Source: Streptomyces albipurpureus
Lineage (GTDB): Bacteria > Actinomycetota > Actinomycetes > Streptomycetales > Streptomycetaceae
Assembly: GCF_023701525.1 (NCBI RefSeq)
Contig: NZ_JAMQAW010000006.1
Coordinates: forward strand, 1 to 64,000
Direction of reading: 5' to 3'
Length of the DNA: 64,000 nucleotides
A model generated the notes under the pieces. That model ran no database searches and was not told the origin of the DNA. It saw nothing but the letters and a program-made list of their open reading frames with translations. A program made the translations under genes and the position numbers. Shown piece after piece: positions 52,806 through 61,658 of this stretch; the first letter of the stretch is position 1, and the number at the start of each line of letters is the position of its first letter.

Positions 52806-53262
52806 CAGCGAGACGGTGTAACGGGGTGCGCTGACGACGCTGGCCCGGCGGACTCTCGCGCCGGGGGTCGGGCACGGCGGGGCGGGTGCGCGCTGGAATC
52901 GCCAGGCCCGGGAGTCGGGGTTGCAGGTCCCACGGGCGGGCGGCGGCGTGGATGTACCTCGGGAGCTGATGGGCCGCCCTGGGTGGGGCTTCACCCATGG
53001 GGGCTTTGTCCGCAGATGGGGCTTCACGGGGGACCAGCAGGGCGACGACAGGTGACAGACCCGGGTTTGTCTATCGCGCCCGCCAAATGGCGCCCCAGCA
53101 TCGCGACGGCCCGGGGACGCCACAGGAAGTCGGCGGGTCGACGGACCGGCCACGGACCGGCCAGGCCAGGTCAGGTCAGGTCAGGTCAGGTCAGGTCAGG
53201 TCAGGTCAGGTCAGGTCAGGTCAGGTCAGGTCAGGGGAAGGGAGGGGCGGGCAGTGGCCCCG
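52806..53262. other. Spacer between DUF6191-like gene and LuxR gene, with pentamer array
   Basis: No gene supported. Open frames reading RSGQVRSGQV come only from the AGGTC array. The stretch lies between two convergent genes. Confidence 0.45.
53168..53235. repeat. Perfect tandem pentamer repeat AGGTC x 13
   Basis: Thirteen uninterrupted AGGTC units (53168-53232) plus AGG. A pentamer array of this purity is a likely slippage-prone, strain-variable locus, 28 bases from the LuxR stop. Confidence 0.92.
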
Positions 53263-56200
53263 TCAAGGGGAGGGCTGCTCCTCGGGGAGGGCGGGAAAGA
53301 GGCGCAGACGGTGGGCGAGGGCGGCTGCTTCTACCCGCCCCGAGACGCCGAGCTTGGCCAGGATGTTGGAGACATGAACACTCGCGGTCTTCGGGGATAT
53401 ATACAGTGCGGCCGCAATCTGACGGTTGCTTCGACCCGCCGCTACCAGGCGTAGGACGTCTTCCTCCCGAGGGGTGAGTCCGAATGCCGGGCCAGGGGCC
53501 GGGCTCGTCGGAGCAGCGGAGGAAACCTTGGCGGGACGGGTGAGCGAGATCCGGGCCCGTTGGGCCAGGAGAGCGATCTGCTGGGACAAGGGACGCGCTC
53601 CCAGAGTGCGGGCCGTCTCATCCGCTTGTCTCAGTAGTTCCGTGGCACCGGGACGGTCCGATGAGACAAATGCTTCCGCTCTGCGCAACCGAACCGTCGC
53701 CCGTTCGTGCGGAAGGTCCAACTGCTCAAAGGCAGCGAGCGGCTCGATCCACGCCTCGGCGGTGTCGCGACCCTGCGCACGCAACAACTCAACCCGAACC
53801 CAACTGTCGTAGGCCCTCCACACCGATGCCCCTGTGGTGAGACTCCTGGCCACCCCGCTCATCAGGTCCAAGGCCTCGGAGCGGCCATGTTCCGCGGCGG
53901 GCAGACCCCGTGTGTCAGCCTCCAGTTCGGCCACGACGCGCAGCAGGGGCCAGGCATAGCGCTGAACGCCCGGCGGGAACCCTGCCTCCACGGCCTGGCG
54001 AAACTGCCTTCTGGCATCCAGGACCCGCCCCTGGGCCGCTGCGATGGCGATCTCAATGGTGTCGAGCCTCAAGGAGCTGTGGAGCAGCGGGTCATGGGTC
54101 CCGAAGTGGCTTCGGGCGGCCTGGAGATACTCCGCCGCCTTGTCCGTATCGCCCTGCCCCAGGGCGAGGTCGCTCAGTCGGGTGGCGGCGTACCCCCGGG
54201 GCTTGGGGCTCAGGGCGATGCGCAGTGCCCGCTCGGCCACCGGGCGTATCTCATCCCATCGTCCGAGCGAGTAGTAGGACTCGGCGAGGTTGCCCAGCAC
54301 CCATGCCTCGGTGTCGAGCATCCGGTAGTGGCGGCAGAGCTCAAGTCCTTCGAGAAGGACGTCCACGGCTTCCCGGGAGCGGCCCACGCCCTCCAAGGCG
54401 GAGGGCAGATTGATGTGGGCGGAGGCGATGAGCGAGGGAAGGTCCAGGGTGACGGCCCGCTCTTTGACCCGGTGCATCTCGGCGAATCCCTCGTCATGGT
54501 CCCCCGCGTCGACCAGGAGTCCGCCGAGGGCGAGCCGGGCGAGCAGTTCGTTCTCCTCCTCCCCCACCATCCGGGCGTAGGCGACGGCCCGCTCGGCGTC
54601 TACCAGGGCGTCCGGCCCCGAAGGCCGCAGCCGGGCCCAGTTGGCCGTGGCGGCGAGGACTTCCGCGTGGGCGGCGGACGGGGGTAGTCCGTGTACCAGT
54701 TCCTTGGCCTCGTGGAGTTCGCCGAGGCCGTCGCTCCGCCCCAGGGCCGATACCAGTCGTGAGCGTTGGACCGCGAACCAGGACGCGCGCAGGGGGTCGT
54801 CGTCCGACTGGGCGAGCCGCTGTCCGCGCTTGGCTATCTTCAGGGCCCGCTCCCGCTCACCGCAGAGCCGGCCGGCGACGGTGGCCTCTGCCATCAGGTC
54901 GATGAAGCGCAGCGGGGTGGTGGCGGGATCGCTGATGCTCGGCGCCCACTGCCTGATGTAGTCAAGAGGCCGCAGGGTGGACGGCAGGGACTCGGGAACA
55001 GCGTCCCAGAGCTCCATGGCCCGCTCCAGGAGGCGTAGTTGTTCGGCGTAGGCGTGGCGCCGCCATGCTTCGACGGAGGCGCTGAGCACCGCGGGTAGTG
55101 CCTTCGCCGGGACATGTGCGTGATACCAGTAGCTGGCGAGGCGCATGGCCCGCTCCTCGTCCCGTACGAGGAGCGGTTCGGCCTCCAGAACCTCGGCGTA
55201 CCGCCGGTTGATGCGGGAGCGCTCGCCGGGCGCTAGATCGTCGCTGACGGCCTCGCGGACGAGGGAGTGCCGGAAGCGGTAGCCGTCACCGTCGGAGGTG
55301 GCCAGCAGAATGTTCGCGCCGACAGCGGCTCGCAGTGCTTCGATCAGGTCGTCCTCGGGGAGGCGGGCGACGGCGCTGAGCAGTCCGTGTTCCACCGTCG
55401 AGCAGCCTTCGGCGAGGATGCGGACGGCTCGCTGTGCCTCTTCCGGCAGTGCTTCGACGCGAACGAGCAGGATGTCGCGCAGTGAGCTGGTGAGTCCGCT
55501 GCGGCAGTTCTCGGTGATGCTGCAGGCCAGTTCCTCGACGAAGAAGGCGTTTCCGTCGGAGCGTTCAAAGATCTGGTCGACCATCTCGGGCTCGGGCTCA
55601 GCGGCCAGGATGCCGGCGAGCTGCCGCTGGACCTCGCCGCGGTTGAACCGGGTCAGTTCGATCCGCTGCACCGTGCGCATCCGATCGAGCTCGGCCAGCA
55701 GCGGTCGGAGCGGATGACGGCGGTGGACATCGTCGGAACGATAGGTGGCGATGACGACCAGTCGCCCTCGACGCAGGGTGCGGAAGAGGTAGGAGAGCAG
55801 ATTGCGGGTGGAGGTGTCCGCCCAGTGCAGGTCTTCCAGCACCAGGACGACCGTACGGTCGGTGGCCATGCGCTCCAAGAGCCGTGCGGTCAGCTCGAAG
55901 AGGCGGGCCATGCCCTCTTCATCCCGTCGATCCGCTTCGCCGCTGGGGCGCATGGCCAGCTCCGGTAGGAGCCTGGCCAGTTCTTCTTCCTGTCCGGCCG
56001 CTGCCGAGGCCAGTTCCTGCGGCAGTTGGCGGTTGAGGGCGCGAAGCGCGGTGGAGAAGGGCGCGAACGGCAGTCCGTCCGCGCCTATTTCGACACAGCC
56101 GCCCATGGCGACGACGGCATCGCGGCGGCAGGCGACGGTCTGCAGTTCCTCCAGGAGGCGGGTCTTGCCGACTCCCGCCTCACCCCCGACCAGCAGTGCC

Positions 56201-56409
56201 TGCGGCGCTCCGGGAGATGTGCTCCCGGGGTCGCCACCGGCGCGGACCAGGGCGTCGGTGAGAGCCGACAGCTCTTGGGCCCGCCCCACGAACACCGGAC
56301 TGATAGACCTGTTCTCCACATCGCCGAGCATCGCACAGTGCTCTGACATCGTGTTTCCACAAATCGGCCCGCCGGGGAGCGCTGTCGGCTCGGGGACGGT
56401 TGTCAGCAT
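53263..56409 (-). CDS. Large ATP-binding LuxR (LAL/STAND) transcriptional regulator
   Basis: A 1048-residue LAL-type regulator. The AAA/NTPase domain has Walker A GEAGVGKT (76-83) and Walker B VVLVLEDLHWAD (187-198), followed by YRSDDVHRRHPLRPL. Residues about 430-940 are TPR-like helical repeats. The C-terminal LuxR HTH (about 975-1040) is LTPREEDVLRLVAAGRSNRQ, IAAALYISPKTASVHVSNIL. LAL proteins hydrolyse ATP and activate pathway genes on sensing a sugar or other inducer. The ATG at 56409 lies four bases after the stop of a 56-residue gene, implying coupling; ATG at 56349 (MSEHCAML) is an alternative start. Target genes are unknown. Confidence 0.93.
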   Translation of the reverse strand: MLTTVPEPTALPGGPICGNTMSEHCAMLGDVENRSISPVFVGRAQELSALTDALVRAGGDPGSTSPGAPQALLVGGEAGVGKTRLLEELQTVACRRDAVVAMGGCVEIGADGLPFAPFSTALRALNRQLPQELASAAAGQEEELARLLPELAMRPSGEADRRDEEGMARLFELTARLLERMATDRTVVLVLEDLHWADTSTRNLLSYLFRTLRRGRLVVIATYRSDDVHRRHPLRPLLAELDRMRTVQRIELTRFNRGEVQRQLAGILAAEPEPEMVDQIFERSDGNAFFVEELACSITENCRSGLTSSLRDILLVRVEALPEEAQRAVRILAEGCSTVEHGLLSAVARLPEDDLIEALRAAVGANILLATSDGDGYRFRHSLVREAVSDDLAPGERSRINRRYAEVLEAEPLLVRDEERAMRLASYWYHAHVPAKALPAVLSASVEAWRRHAYAEQLRLLERAMELWDAVPESLPSTLRPLDYIRQWAPSISDPATTPLRFIDLMAEATVAGRLCGERERALKIAKRGQRLAQSDDDPLRASWFAVQRSRLVSALGRSDGLGELHEAKELVHGLPPSAAHAEVLAATANWARLRPSGPDALVDAERAVAYARMVGEEENELLARLALGGLLVDAGDHDEGFAEMHRVKERAVTLDLPSLIASAHINLPSALEGVGRSREAVDVLLEGLELCRHYRMLDTEAWVLGNLAESYYSLGRWDEIRPVAERALRIALSPKPRGYAATRLSDLALGQGDTDKAAEYLQAARSHFGTHDPLLHSSLRLDTIEIAIAAAQGRVLDARRQFRQAVEAGFPPGVQRYAWPLLRVVAELEADTRGLPAAEHGRSEALDLMSGVARSLTTGASVWRAYDSWVRVELLRAQGRDTAEAWIEPLAAFEQLDLPHERATVRLRRAEAFVSSDRPGATELLRQADETARTLGARPLSQQIALLAQRARISLTRPAKVSSAAPTSPAPGPAFGLTPREEDVLRLVAAGRSNRQIAAALYISPKTASVHVSNILAKLGVSGRVEAAALAHRLRLFPALPEEQPSP

Positions 56410-56413
56410 CGGG

Positions 56414-56584
56414 TCAGGCCACCTGGACGAATTCCTCGCCGGGGCCTCTCACCCGACCCGCCCCTGCCGTGGTCTTGCGACTCGCGGCACGGCGGGCCCG
56501 ACGCGCCTCCCGGGCGAGCCGGTGGGCCGCCGCCGCCTCGATCAGATCGGCGCTGCGGATTTCCTGAAGTCGGTACGCGAACAT
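56414..56584 (-). CDS. Small Arg/Ala-rich helical protein upstream of the LuxR gene
   Basis: A 56-residue protein, MFAYRLQEIRSADLIEAAAA then HRLAREARRARRAASRKTT and a Gly-rich end. GGAGG lies 5 bases before the ATG. The basic helix is characteristic of a conserved streptomycete hypothetical family known to me only by its MFAYRL start. Its stop is four bases before the LuxR start, so the genes are probably co-translated. It might bind nucleic acid or the regulator; unknown. Confidence 0.7.
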   Translation of the reverse strand: MFAYRLQEIRSADLIEAAAAHRLAREARRARRAASRKTTAGAGRVRGPGEEFVQVA

Positions 56585-56901
56585 CTCATCCTCCGTGGTG
56601 TGGGATCTCCTGGTGTCCCACCCAATCTCGCCTCCCGGAGGGGTCCACCGCATCGGGCTGCTTCCCCATCTTCGGTGCGATGGGGGCCTTAGGAACCGTC
56701 GTGGGAGGCCTTAGGCCATGCCCTCGGGTAGGCGCGCCGAAGGTCGGAGGTCCTGTGCGTACCCGGGGTGCGGAGGGGGAAACGAGCTGGTCCCGGGCCT
56801 ACCGACGAGGCCGAAGTGGTCCACGAGGCATCGTGGCAGCTCCTCAGAGGCAGTCAGGAGCAGCGTGGGAGGTGCTGTGGGGTCAGGTCGACGGCCCGGG
56901 C

Positions 56902-57702
56902 TCAGGACCGGGCCGGGGACCGCGGCCCGGAGGGCATCTCATAGCCGTACGGGGTGGTCGTGGTCAGCGGTGCGAATCCCAGGCGCTGGAGGATGGGGCG
57001 GCTCTGATCGGACGCGTCGACCTGGAGGAAGCGGGCGCCGCGCGCTGCCGCGACCCGGGCGCGATGGGCGACCAAGGCACGGTAGACGCCCCGACCGCGC
57101 CATTCCGGCAGGGTGCCGCCGCCCCAGAGTCCGGCGAACTTGGTGCCCGGTCGCATCTCCAGCCGGGCTCCGCTGATCGGTCGGCCGTCCGCCATCGCGA
57201 CCGTCATGGTGACAGTGTCCTGTCCCAACTGCCCCAGTAGCCGCTCTTTGAGCCAGGGGGATCGGGTAGCGAAGGCGCGCTCATTGACATCGATCATGAG
57301 GTCCACCCCGGCTGGTGTGGTGACCTCGTCCAAGGTGATGCCGTCGGGGAGCACGGCCTCGGTGGCCAGTGCGTCGGCCGGCGCGACCATCAGCGTCTCC
57401 GTGGGCTCCGGAAGGAAACCAGCCCTGAGCAGCCGATCGCCGAGGTCCCCCGGCTCATCATGGCCGTACAGCTTCCATTCGAAGGAATGGCCCAGTGCGG
57501 TGAAGTGCCGCGTCTGCTCGGCGATGGCCGCGTCGGCCGTGTCTCGATCGAGGCCGGACCAGATGACCCCGTTCCAGTCGCTGTCGGCGCCGGTCTGACG
57601 GACCACGTCGCCGACTCGTTCGACCCGTGTTCCGGGCCCGTCCGGCGGTGCCTCCCGGCGCAGCTGACGGTCGAACAGGCGCAGGAGATCATCGTGGTCC
57701 AT
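56902..57702 (-). CDS. GNAT-family N-acetyltransferase
   Basis: A 266-residue protein. The C-terminal half (about 120-250) is the GNAT fold, with the acetyl-CoA loop LPEWRGRGVYRALVAHRARV and GARFLQVDASDQSRPILQRL, GFAPLTTTTPYGYEM. The N-terminal half (about 1-115) has FEWKLYGHDEPGDLGDRLLR, a degenerate second GNAT-like half found in many actinobacterial two-domain members. ATG at 57702; GTG at 57708 is possible. The substrate is unknown. Confidence 0.87.
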   Translation of the reverse strand: MDHDDLLRLFDRQLRREAPPDGPGTRVERVGDVVRQTGADSDWNGVIWSGLDRDTADAAIAEQTRHFTALGHSFEWKLYGHDEPGDLGDRLLRAGFLPEPTETLMVAPADALATEAVLPDGITLDEVTTPAGVDLMIDVNERAFATRSPWLKERLLGQLGQDTVTMTVAMADGRPISGARLEMRPGTKFAGLWGGGTLPEWRGRGVYRALVAHRARVAAARGARFLQVDASDQSRPILQRLGFAPLTTTTPYGYEMPSGPRSPARS

Positions 57703-57769
57703 GCGCACAGTCGAACATCACCGCCCGGTGCCACGCCACCACATTGCGGGGCGCGGCCGGGCGACGGCC

Positions 57770-58378
57770 TTAGGAACCGGCTTCGGGCGTCGGCAGGATG
57801 AGGTCGAAGTACATACCGATCGAGATCAGCAGTCCGATGCCGCCGAGCACGGCTCCGGCCAGGCCGAAGGCCCGTACCCACGTCGGTTTGCCCGGCCGGG
57901 TGAGCACGGCCGCGCCGATGACGACGGCGAGCAGCGCGAACATGCCGTTGAACAGTGCCGTGGTGTGCCAGGCGTCGCTGTAGAGGGCGGAGATCCGATC
58001 CGCCATGGTCGCGTCCTGCGGGGTCTTGATCTGTCCCAGGAGGGTCTGCCGTTCGGCAGCGACCCGGCCCGCCCAGCCACCGCTGAGGCCCACGACACCG
58101 AGACCGGTCGCCACCATGCCCGCGGCCGCGGACAGCAGCCCGGAAGAGCCCGCGACACCCTGCTCGTCGTCCTCGTCGTGATCCCCCGCGTCGGAATCGA
58201 CCTCAGCGTCGACATCAGCGGCCGTGCCGTCCTGGTCGGCCGGGGCGGACTTGTCCAGACTCGTCGCGGTCTGGGTCTCGGGGCTGGCCGGCTCCTGCGT
58301 ACTCTGCTCTGCGGGCTTTCCATCAGTCGGCTGGGCGGCCGGCGTGCCGTCTGTCTTGTCGGTGTCCGTGGGGTTCAT
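57770..58378 (-). CDS. Hypothetical membrane protein with acidic disordered N-terminus
   Basis: A 202-residue protein. Residues 1-75 are hydrophilic and acidic (Thr/Gln/Asp-rich, ending DAGDHDEDDEQGV) and probably disordered. Three TM helices follow: SGLLSAAAGMVATGLGVVGL, ALFNGMFALLAVVIGAAVLT and AFGLAGAVLGGIGLLISIGM. The loop between TM1 and TM2 (RVAAERQTLLGQIKTPQDAT) is typical of streptomycete hypotheticals. No family recognised. Confidence 0.72.
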   Translation of the reverse strand: MNPTDTDKTDGTPAAQPTDGKPAEQSTQEPASPETQTATSLDKSAPADQDGTAADVDAEVDSDAGDHDEDDEQGVAGSSGLLSAAAGMVATGLGVVGLSGGWAGRVAAERQTLLGQIKTPQDATMADRISALYSDAWHTTALFNGMFALLAVVIGAAVLTRPGKPTWVRAFGLAGAVLGGIGLLISIGMYFDLILPTPEAGS

Positions 58379-58469
58379 AGGGCGCACGCTAGGCGTCCTA
58401 TCTGAGAGTCCCCTTAACGCGGCAGATCCGCGGCCTGCCAGGGTACGGGAAGTGCCGATTCGCCCCTTC

Positions 58470-58525
58470 AGCCGCTGCGTGCGTCGGACCGTAGTTCTTT
58501 AGCCGCTGCGTGCGTCGGACCGCAG
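58470..58525. repeat. Direct repeat spanning the end of a GNAT gene
   Basis: Two copies of a 25-base unit starting AGCCGCTGCGTGCGTCGGAC (58470-58494 and 58501-58525), one mismatch, 31-base period. The second copy encodes the last residues of the acetyltransferase (RSDARSG); the first lies just past its stop. Confidence 0.8.
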
Positions 58526-59077
58526 TCGCCGCCACTCGGGCGCCAGCACCGACCACATCTCCATGTCGTGGCGCACCCCTCGGTACGGATAGGACTCCCG
58601 GAGCGCACCTTCCCGGGTCAGACCCAGCCGCCGCGCCACCTTGATGCTCGCGCCGTTCCCGGATGAGACCACCCATTCGACCCGGTGGATCCCCCGCTCA
58701 TCTACCGCCCAGTCGATGAGCAGTCGGACGGCCTGGGTGATCAGGCCGCGGCCCACTGCGGACGGTTCGAGCCAGCAACCCACCTCGCAGTTGCCCATCG
58801 CCGCGTCGAAGGTGCGGAACATCACCCCGCCGACCAGGGTGTCAGCCAGCCAGATGCCATAGATCCGGCCGCTGTCACCGGCCTGCTTGTCGGCGTAGGA
58901 ACGCAGGAAGGAGTGCGCCGAAGGGGGATCGGTGACGACATCGGGGAGACCGATATAGGTGCCGACGTACTCCCTGCCCCGGTCCATATGGGCGAGGAAC
59001 TCGTCGGCCTGCCAGGGTTCCAGGGGGCGCAACTTCGCCGTCTCATCGCCTGGGGTCTCCAGCGGGAGAGCAAACAT
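58499..59077 (-). CDS. RimJ/RimL-type GNAT acetyltransferase
   Basis: A 192-residue acetyltransferase of the ribosomal-protein-alanine N-acetyltransferase group (acetyltransf_3): KLRPLEPWQADEFLAHMDRG, YGIWLADTLVGGVMFRTFDA, CEVGCWLEPSAVGRGLITQA (acetyl-CoA site), GIHRVEWVVSSGNGASIKVA and RLGLTREGALRESYPYRGVR. ATG at 59077 (MFALPL) has AGGAAAG upstream; the longer frame is not supported. The substrate could be a protein N-terminus or a small amine. Its terminal codons are duplicated in the spacer that follows. Confidence 0.85.
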   Translation of the reverse strand: MFALPLETPGDETAKLRPLEPWQADEFLAHMDRGREYVGTYIGLPDVVTDPPSAHSFLRSYADKQAGDSGRIYGIWLADTLVGGVMFRTFDAAMGNCEVGCWLEPSAVGRGLITQAVRLLIDWAVDERGIHRVEWVVSSGNGASIKVARRLGLTREGALRESYPYRGVRHDMEMWSVLAPEWRRLRSDARSG

Positions 59078-59123
59078 GCCGGGTCTTTCCTGTCGGGGCG
59101 GCGGGGGGATGGGGCTGGGAGCG

Positions 59124-61355
59124 CTACGGAACGAGTTGTTCCTCGTCACTCGGGTGGCGCTGGAAGACCGGTGTCGACGCCTCCGCGCTCCGGGGCTCCA
59201 CGGTGATCTTCGGTAGCCGCCGGTCCAGCCAACCCGGTAGCCACCAGTTCGCGCGGCCGAGCATATGCATCAGCGCGGGCACGAGAAGGGTACGCAGGAC
59301 GAAGGCGTCCAGCGCGACCGCGGCGGCGAGGGCGATGCCGAACATGGCGATGACCCGGTCTCCGCTGAGGACGAAGGCGAGAAAGACGGAGATCATGATC
59401 ACTGCGGCGGAGTTGATCACGCGGCTGGTCTCGGCGAGGCCGACCCGTACGGCCCGCCGGTTGTCGCCCGTCTCCAGCCACTCCTCGTACATCCGGCTGA
59501 CCAGGAAGACCTGGTAGTCCATGGAGAGGCCGAAGAGCACCGAAACCATGATCACTGGCAGGAAGGGTTCGATCGGCCCGCCCGGGCCGAGGCCGAGCAG
59601 TTCGCTCCCCCATCCCCACTGGAAGATCGCCACGACGACGCCGAAGGAGGAGGCGACGGCGGCCACATTCATCGCGGCGGCCTTGAGGGGGATTCCGATG
59701 GAGCGGAAGGCGACGAGCAGCAGAAGACAGCCGAGGGCGATGACCACACCGACGAAGAGGGGCAGTTTGCCCACGATGATCTCGGCGAAGTCGTCGTAGC
59801 CCGCGGTCACGCCACCGATGTGCACCTTCAGGGAGCCGCCGTCCAGGGCGGCGGGCACCAGGTCGTCCCTTAGTCGGTCGACGAGCTCACTGGTGGACTT
59901 CGACTGGGGCGACGATTCCGGTACGACGGTGAGAACCGCCGTGTCGCCGCTGGCGTTGTAGGTGACAGGGCCCACCGACGCGATGCCTTCCGCACCTCGC
60001 AGGGCCTCGGGCAACCGGTCCATCGTGAGCCGGTCAGCGCCGCTGTCGGGGCGGGAGACCAGGGTGAGCGGACCGTTGACCCCGGGACCGAAGCCGCCCT
60101 CACCGCCTTGCTCGGGGCCGCCGCTGGCCAGCAGGTCGTACGCCTGGCGGGTGGTGGAGGTGGCGGGGTTGTTGCCCTGGTCGGAGGTGCCGAGGTGGAG
60201 TGAGAAGGTCGGCAGCGCCAGTACGGCCATCACCGCGACGGCGACCAGGGCCAACAGCTTGGGCCGACGCTCCACGAAGGCGGACCATCGCGCGGCGAAA
60301 CCGGTCGGTAGTTCGGGTTCCGGTCCACGCTCGGCAAGCCGTCGGCGTTCGCGACCGCTGAGCGCGCGCATACCGATGAAGGAGAGCAGGGCGGGCAGCA
60401 GGGTCACCGCGGCGGCGACGGTGAGGACGACGGTGAGGCTGGCGGCGATCGCCACCCCGTTGAGGAAGTCGAGCCGCAGTATGAGCATCCCGAGCAGGGC
60501 GATGCAGACGGTGGCACCGGCGAAGACCACAGCGCGGCCGGTGGTGGTGACCGCCTCCCGGGCGGCGTCAGGCACCGTGAGCCCGGCCCGCAGTCCCTTG
60601 CGGTGCCGGGTCACGATGAAGAGGGCGTAGTCGATGCCGACGCCGAGGCCGATGAGCAGTCCGAGCATGGGGGCGAAGTCGGCGACGGTCATCACATGGC
60701 CGAGCAGCACGATGCCCGCATATGCCGTGCCGACGGAGACCAAGGCGGTGGCGATGGGCAGCAGGCTGGCAGCCAACGAGCCGAAGGCGAGGAAGAGCAC
60801 CAGCGCGGCGACGGCCACCCCGACCGTCTCCGCCAGATGCCCCGAGGGTGCTTCCATCGGCCCGATGGCCGTTCCGCCCAGCTCCACCTGGACGCCACCG
60901 CCGCGGGCGGCCTGGGCCGTCTGCACGACCTGCTCGACATGCTGGTCGGGGACGGCGCCGGAGCGCTGGTCAAAGGTGACGGTGGCATAGGCGGTACGCC
61001 CGTCGGGGCTGATCTGAGCGGCTCCCGCGGCCTGGTAGGGGCCGGTGACATCCGCGACCGAGTCCAGGGCGGCGACTGAATCCAGGGTCCCCGACATCCG
61101 CTGTTGGACCTCGGTGGCCCGAACACTGCCCGTTTCGGTGTGCCAGACGATGGTGCCGGTGTCACCGCTGAGGGCGGGGAAGCCGTCGGCGAGGAGTTCG
61201 GCTGCCCGGCCCGATTCGGTGCCGGGGACTTCGTAGTCGTTGGAGTAGGTCGTTCCGGCGGCGACCGCGGCAGCCCCCACACCCGCGCACATGAATACCC
61301 ACAGCAGCACGGTGACGAGTCGGTGCCTGATGCACCACCGGGCGATGACTGCCAA
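59124..61355 (-). CDS. MMPL/RND-family membrane transporter
   Basis: A 743-residue, 12-TM protein with the MMPL duplication. The first half has RHRLVTVLLWVFMCAGVGAA (TM1), a large extracellular domain (about 45-180), and GVGIDYALFIVTRHRKGLRA; the second has TM7 and a further soluble loop, then GLSMDYQVFLVSRMYEEWLE with the conserved proton-relay-type Asp-Tyr pair. These proteins export lipids or drugs in actinobacteria. TTG at 61355 with AGGGAG 8 bases upstream is the preferred start; the open frame reaches 61415. It overlaps no neighbour and no regulator is adjacent. The substrate is unknown. Confidence 0.9.
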   Translation of the reverse strand: MAVIARWCIRHRLVTVLLWVFMCAGVGAAAVAAGTTYSNDYEVPGTESGRAAELLADGFPALSGDTGTIVWHTETGSVRATEVQQRMSGTLDSVAALDSVADVTGPYQAAGAAQISPDGRTAYATVTFDQRSGAVPDQHVEQVVQTAQAARGGGVQVELGGTAIGPMEAPSGHLAETVGVAVAALVLFLAFGSLAASLLPIATALVSVGTAYAGIVLLGHVMTVADFAPMLGLLIGLGVGIDYALFIVTRHRKGLRAGLTVPDAAREAVTTTGRAVVFAGATVCIALLGMLILRLDFLNGVAIAASLTVVLTVAAAVTLLPALLSFIGMRALSGRERRRLAERGPEPELPTGFAARWSAFVERRPKLLALVAVAVMAVLALPTFSLHLGTSDQGNNPATSTTRQAYDLLASGGPEQGGEGGFGPGVNGPLTLVSRPDSGADRLTMDRLPEALRGAEGIASVGPVTYNASGDTAVLTVVPESSPQSKSTSELVDRLRDDLVPAALDGGSLKVHIGGVTAGYDDFAEIIVGKLPLFVGVVIALGCLLLLVAFRSIGIPLKAAAMNVAAVASSFGVVVAIFQWGWGSELLGLGPGGPIEPFLPVIMVSVLFGLSMDYQVFLVSRMYEEWLETGDNRRAVRVGLAETSRVINSAAVIMISVFLAFVLSGDRVIAMFGIALAAAVALDAFVLRTLLVPALMHMLGRANWWLPGWLDRRLPKITVEPRSAEASTPVFQRHPSDEEQLVP

Positions 61356-61658
61356 CGGACTGCTCCCTGGGTGGTTCCTGGGCCTTTGAACGGAAACAGC
61401 GCGCAAAGAACACATGACCTACGGGTTCACTCTGACAGTCAACCGTGATCCTTTGCCCCTTTGGACACCTTTCGTGGGCTTACTCACAGAGGCAGGAGAG
61501 ACAGAAGGGAAAACTGCGGCGATGAAGGACGGGAATCCTCGATCGCCTGTATTTATCCGGCTCGGCGATCACTCTTGACTTCAACATGACAGAGATCGTC
61601 CCTGGCTGACGGTAAAGGGCCTTTTGCCTAGCGGGCGTTGTCAGAGGTGGCTGGCACG
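61356..61658. other. Divergent intergenic region, MMPL gene and hypothetical
   Basis: About 300 bases without a gene. A minus-strand TTGACT (61442-61437) with TAGGTC 15 bases downstream could be a weak promoter for the MMPL gene. No palindrome was recognised. Confidence 0.35.

Noticed and set aside
53162..53240. AGGTC and CCGGGCTT arrays considered as CRISPR
   Set aside because: Units are 5 and 8 bases with no spacers; no cas genes in the window.
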